From Sideroxydans sp. (lineage in GTDB: Bacteria > Pseudomonadota > Gammaproteobacteria > Burkholderiales > Gallionellaceae), in assembly GCA_030823965.1 (NCBI GenBank), contig JAVBYP010000055.1, positions 1-5,505 on the forward strand: DNA of 5,505 nt. Reading direction: 5' to 3'. The notes under the pieces are model-generated. The model was not told where the DNA came from, searched no databases, and saw only the letters and a list, made by a program, of their open reading frames with translations. Each line of letters begins with the position of its first letter. Within the stretch, counting starts at the first letter, position 1. Positions 4,455-5,505 of this stretch are shown one piece after another. The translations under genes and the position numbers were made by a program.

Positions 4455-5505
4455 GCCCAACTTCTTGCGTTGTGCCTGCAACTGCACCAGTGTCGCGCCG
4501 AAGTCTTCCATGCGTTTCTTCTCTTGCTCCACCACGGCTGCGGGCGCACGAGCGACGAAGCTCTCATTGCCTAGCTTGGCTTGTGTCTTGGTGACTTCGT
4601 TGGTCAAACGATCGATCTCCTTATCCAGACGCACGCGCTCGGCAGCTACATCTATCTCCACCTTCAGCATCAGTTTGAAATTGCCGACGATGGAAACGGG
4701 TGCGTCGCCTTCTGGCAACTCAGCCACCACGTTCACTTCGCTCAACTTGGCAAGGCTGCTGATGTAAGGCGCGAGTGCGTTCAGCACCGTCGCATCACCC
4801 GCGGCGATGAGCGGCACACGTGCGGCAGGAGACAGGTTCATCTCGCTGCGTAAGCTGCGGCATGCGGTGATGAGTTCTTGTAGCAAACCGATCTGCGCGA
4901 TAGCGGCATCGTCGATCTTGCCATCGTCTGATTTTGGATAGGCTTGCAGCATGATGCTGCTACCTTTTGCATTCGCCATCGGTGCGACGGATTGCCACAA
5001 CTCTTCGGTGATGAACGGGATGATCGGATGCGCGAGACGCAGGATGGTCTCAAGCACGCGCACCAAGGTGCGGCGGGTGGCGCGTTGCTGTGCGTCGTTA
5101 CCGTTGGCGATCTGTACCTTCGCCAGTTCCACGTACCAGTCGCAGTAGGTGTTCCACACCAGTTCGTACACCGCACGTGCGGCCATGTCGAAACGGTAGT
5201 CGGCGAAGTTGTTCGCCATCTCCGCTTCAGTCTGTTGCAGCAAGCTGATCATCCACTTGTCGGCGGCGGAGAATTCCAGTGCCAGCGATTCGTCTTGTCC
5301 TACGTCCTTGCCTTCGCAATTCATCAGCACGAAACGTGTGGCGTTCCATAGCTTGTTGCAGAAGTTGCGATAGCCCTCGCAGCGTTGCATGTCGAACTTG
5401 ATGTCGCGGCCGGGCGAGGCGAGCGAGGCGAAGGTGAAGCGCAATGCATCGGTGCCGAAAGCGGTGATGCCTTCGGGGAATTCTTTGCGCGTGCGCTTCT
5501 CGATC
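4452..5505 (-). CDS. valS: Valine-tRNA ligase, C-terminal part
   Basis: The gene enters from the right edge and ends at TAA 4454-4452; the visible part is 350 residues, roughly the last third of a bacterial ValRS (about 900-950 residues). ValRS charges tRNA-Val with valine in the cytoplasm. Visible blocks in order: [17 protein letters not shown] then [11 protein letters not shown] (the conserved region shortly after the KMSKS loop, which lies outside the window), [17 protein letters not shown] opening the anticodon-binding domain, [12 protein letters not shown] (about visible residues 159-170), the [10 protein letters not shown] segment, and a C-terminal coiled coil (about 286-350: [13 protein letters not shown]...EKKRMEDF) that clamps the tRNA in bacterial enzymes. 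The frame is open to the edge: a TTG at 5444 is an internal Leu codon (ALRFT), not a start. No frameshift or missing block is seen. It is followed, with an overlapping ribosome site, by the DUF1622 gene. Confidence 0.97.
   Translation of the reverse strand, partial: IEKRTRKEFPEGITAFGTDALRFTFASLASPGRDIKFDMQRCEGYRNFCNKLWNATRFVLMNCEGKDVGQDESLALEFSAADKWMISLLQQTEAEMANNFADYRFDMAARAVYELVWNTYCDWYVELAKVQIANGNDAQQRATRRTLVRVLETILRLAHPIIPFITEELWQSVAPMANAKGSSIMLQAYPKSDDGKIDDAAIAQIGLLQELITACRSLRSEMNLSPAARVPLIAAGDATVLNALAPYISSLAKLSEVNVVAELPEGDAPVSIVGNFKLMLKVEIDVAAERVRLDKEIDRLTNEVTKTQAKLGNESFVARAPAAVVEQEKKRMEDFGATLVQLQAQRKKLG

Noticed and set aside
5442..5444. TTG as a start codon of a 330-residue protein
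   Set aside because: The frame continues to the window edge and upstream codons read as conserved ValRS sequence ([13 protein letters not shown]), so this is an internal leucine.

Overview
The window is a gene-dense stretch of a bacterial chromosome, seven protein genes plus the tail of an eighth, with no tRNA, rRNA, CRISPR or insertion sequence. The gene set (BepA-type periplasmic M48 protease with TPRs, SlyX, TusA, bacterial-type ValRS) and the roughly 57% GC sampled in the kinase gene point to a proteobacterium. I lean to a betaproteobacterium of the Nitrosomonadales/Gallionellaceae kind. That placement rests on protein style and memory, not on a search.

Layout. (1) 1-383, plus: the last 126 residues of a type I restriction HsdR subunit, at about 50% GC. 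A strong 12-bp hairpin terminator (405-443) separates it from what follows. (2) 458-2100, minus: a two-gene unit, bepA-like protease followed by slyX with an 8-bp gap. (3) 2101-2206: a divergent promoter region holding a plausible sigma70 promoter and a 7-bp inverted repeat. (4) 2207-4083, plus: a probable operon of a soluble Ser/Thr kinase fused to a cyclic-nucleotide-binding domain, then a single-domain rhodanese (33-bp gap, strong Shine-Dalgarno, GTG start), then a TusA-type sulfur carrier (ATGA overlap). (5) 4090-5505, minus: the 3' part of valS followed by a small DUF1622-like membrane protein. The ribosome binding site of the latter overlaps the valS stop codon. This unit converges on tusA with 6 bp between stop codons, and its likely terminator lies inside the tusA coding region.

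How the genes may work together. Rhodanese and TusA form a classical persulfide relay: a cysteine persulfide on the rhodanese can be passed to the TusA CPxP cysteine. Placing a cyclic-nucleotide-gated kinase at the head of that operon is the most interesting feature. The kinase resembles eukaryotic cGMP-dependent kinase in parts but with the domain order reversed, and it has no membrane anchor. Whether it regulates sulfur transfer is inference from gene order only. The protease/SlyX and ValRS/DUF1622 units are otherwise ordinary housekeeping or envelope genes, and the HsdR tail marks the edge of a restriction-modification locus extending to the left.
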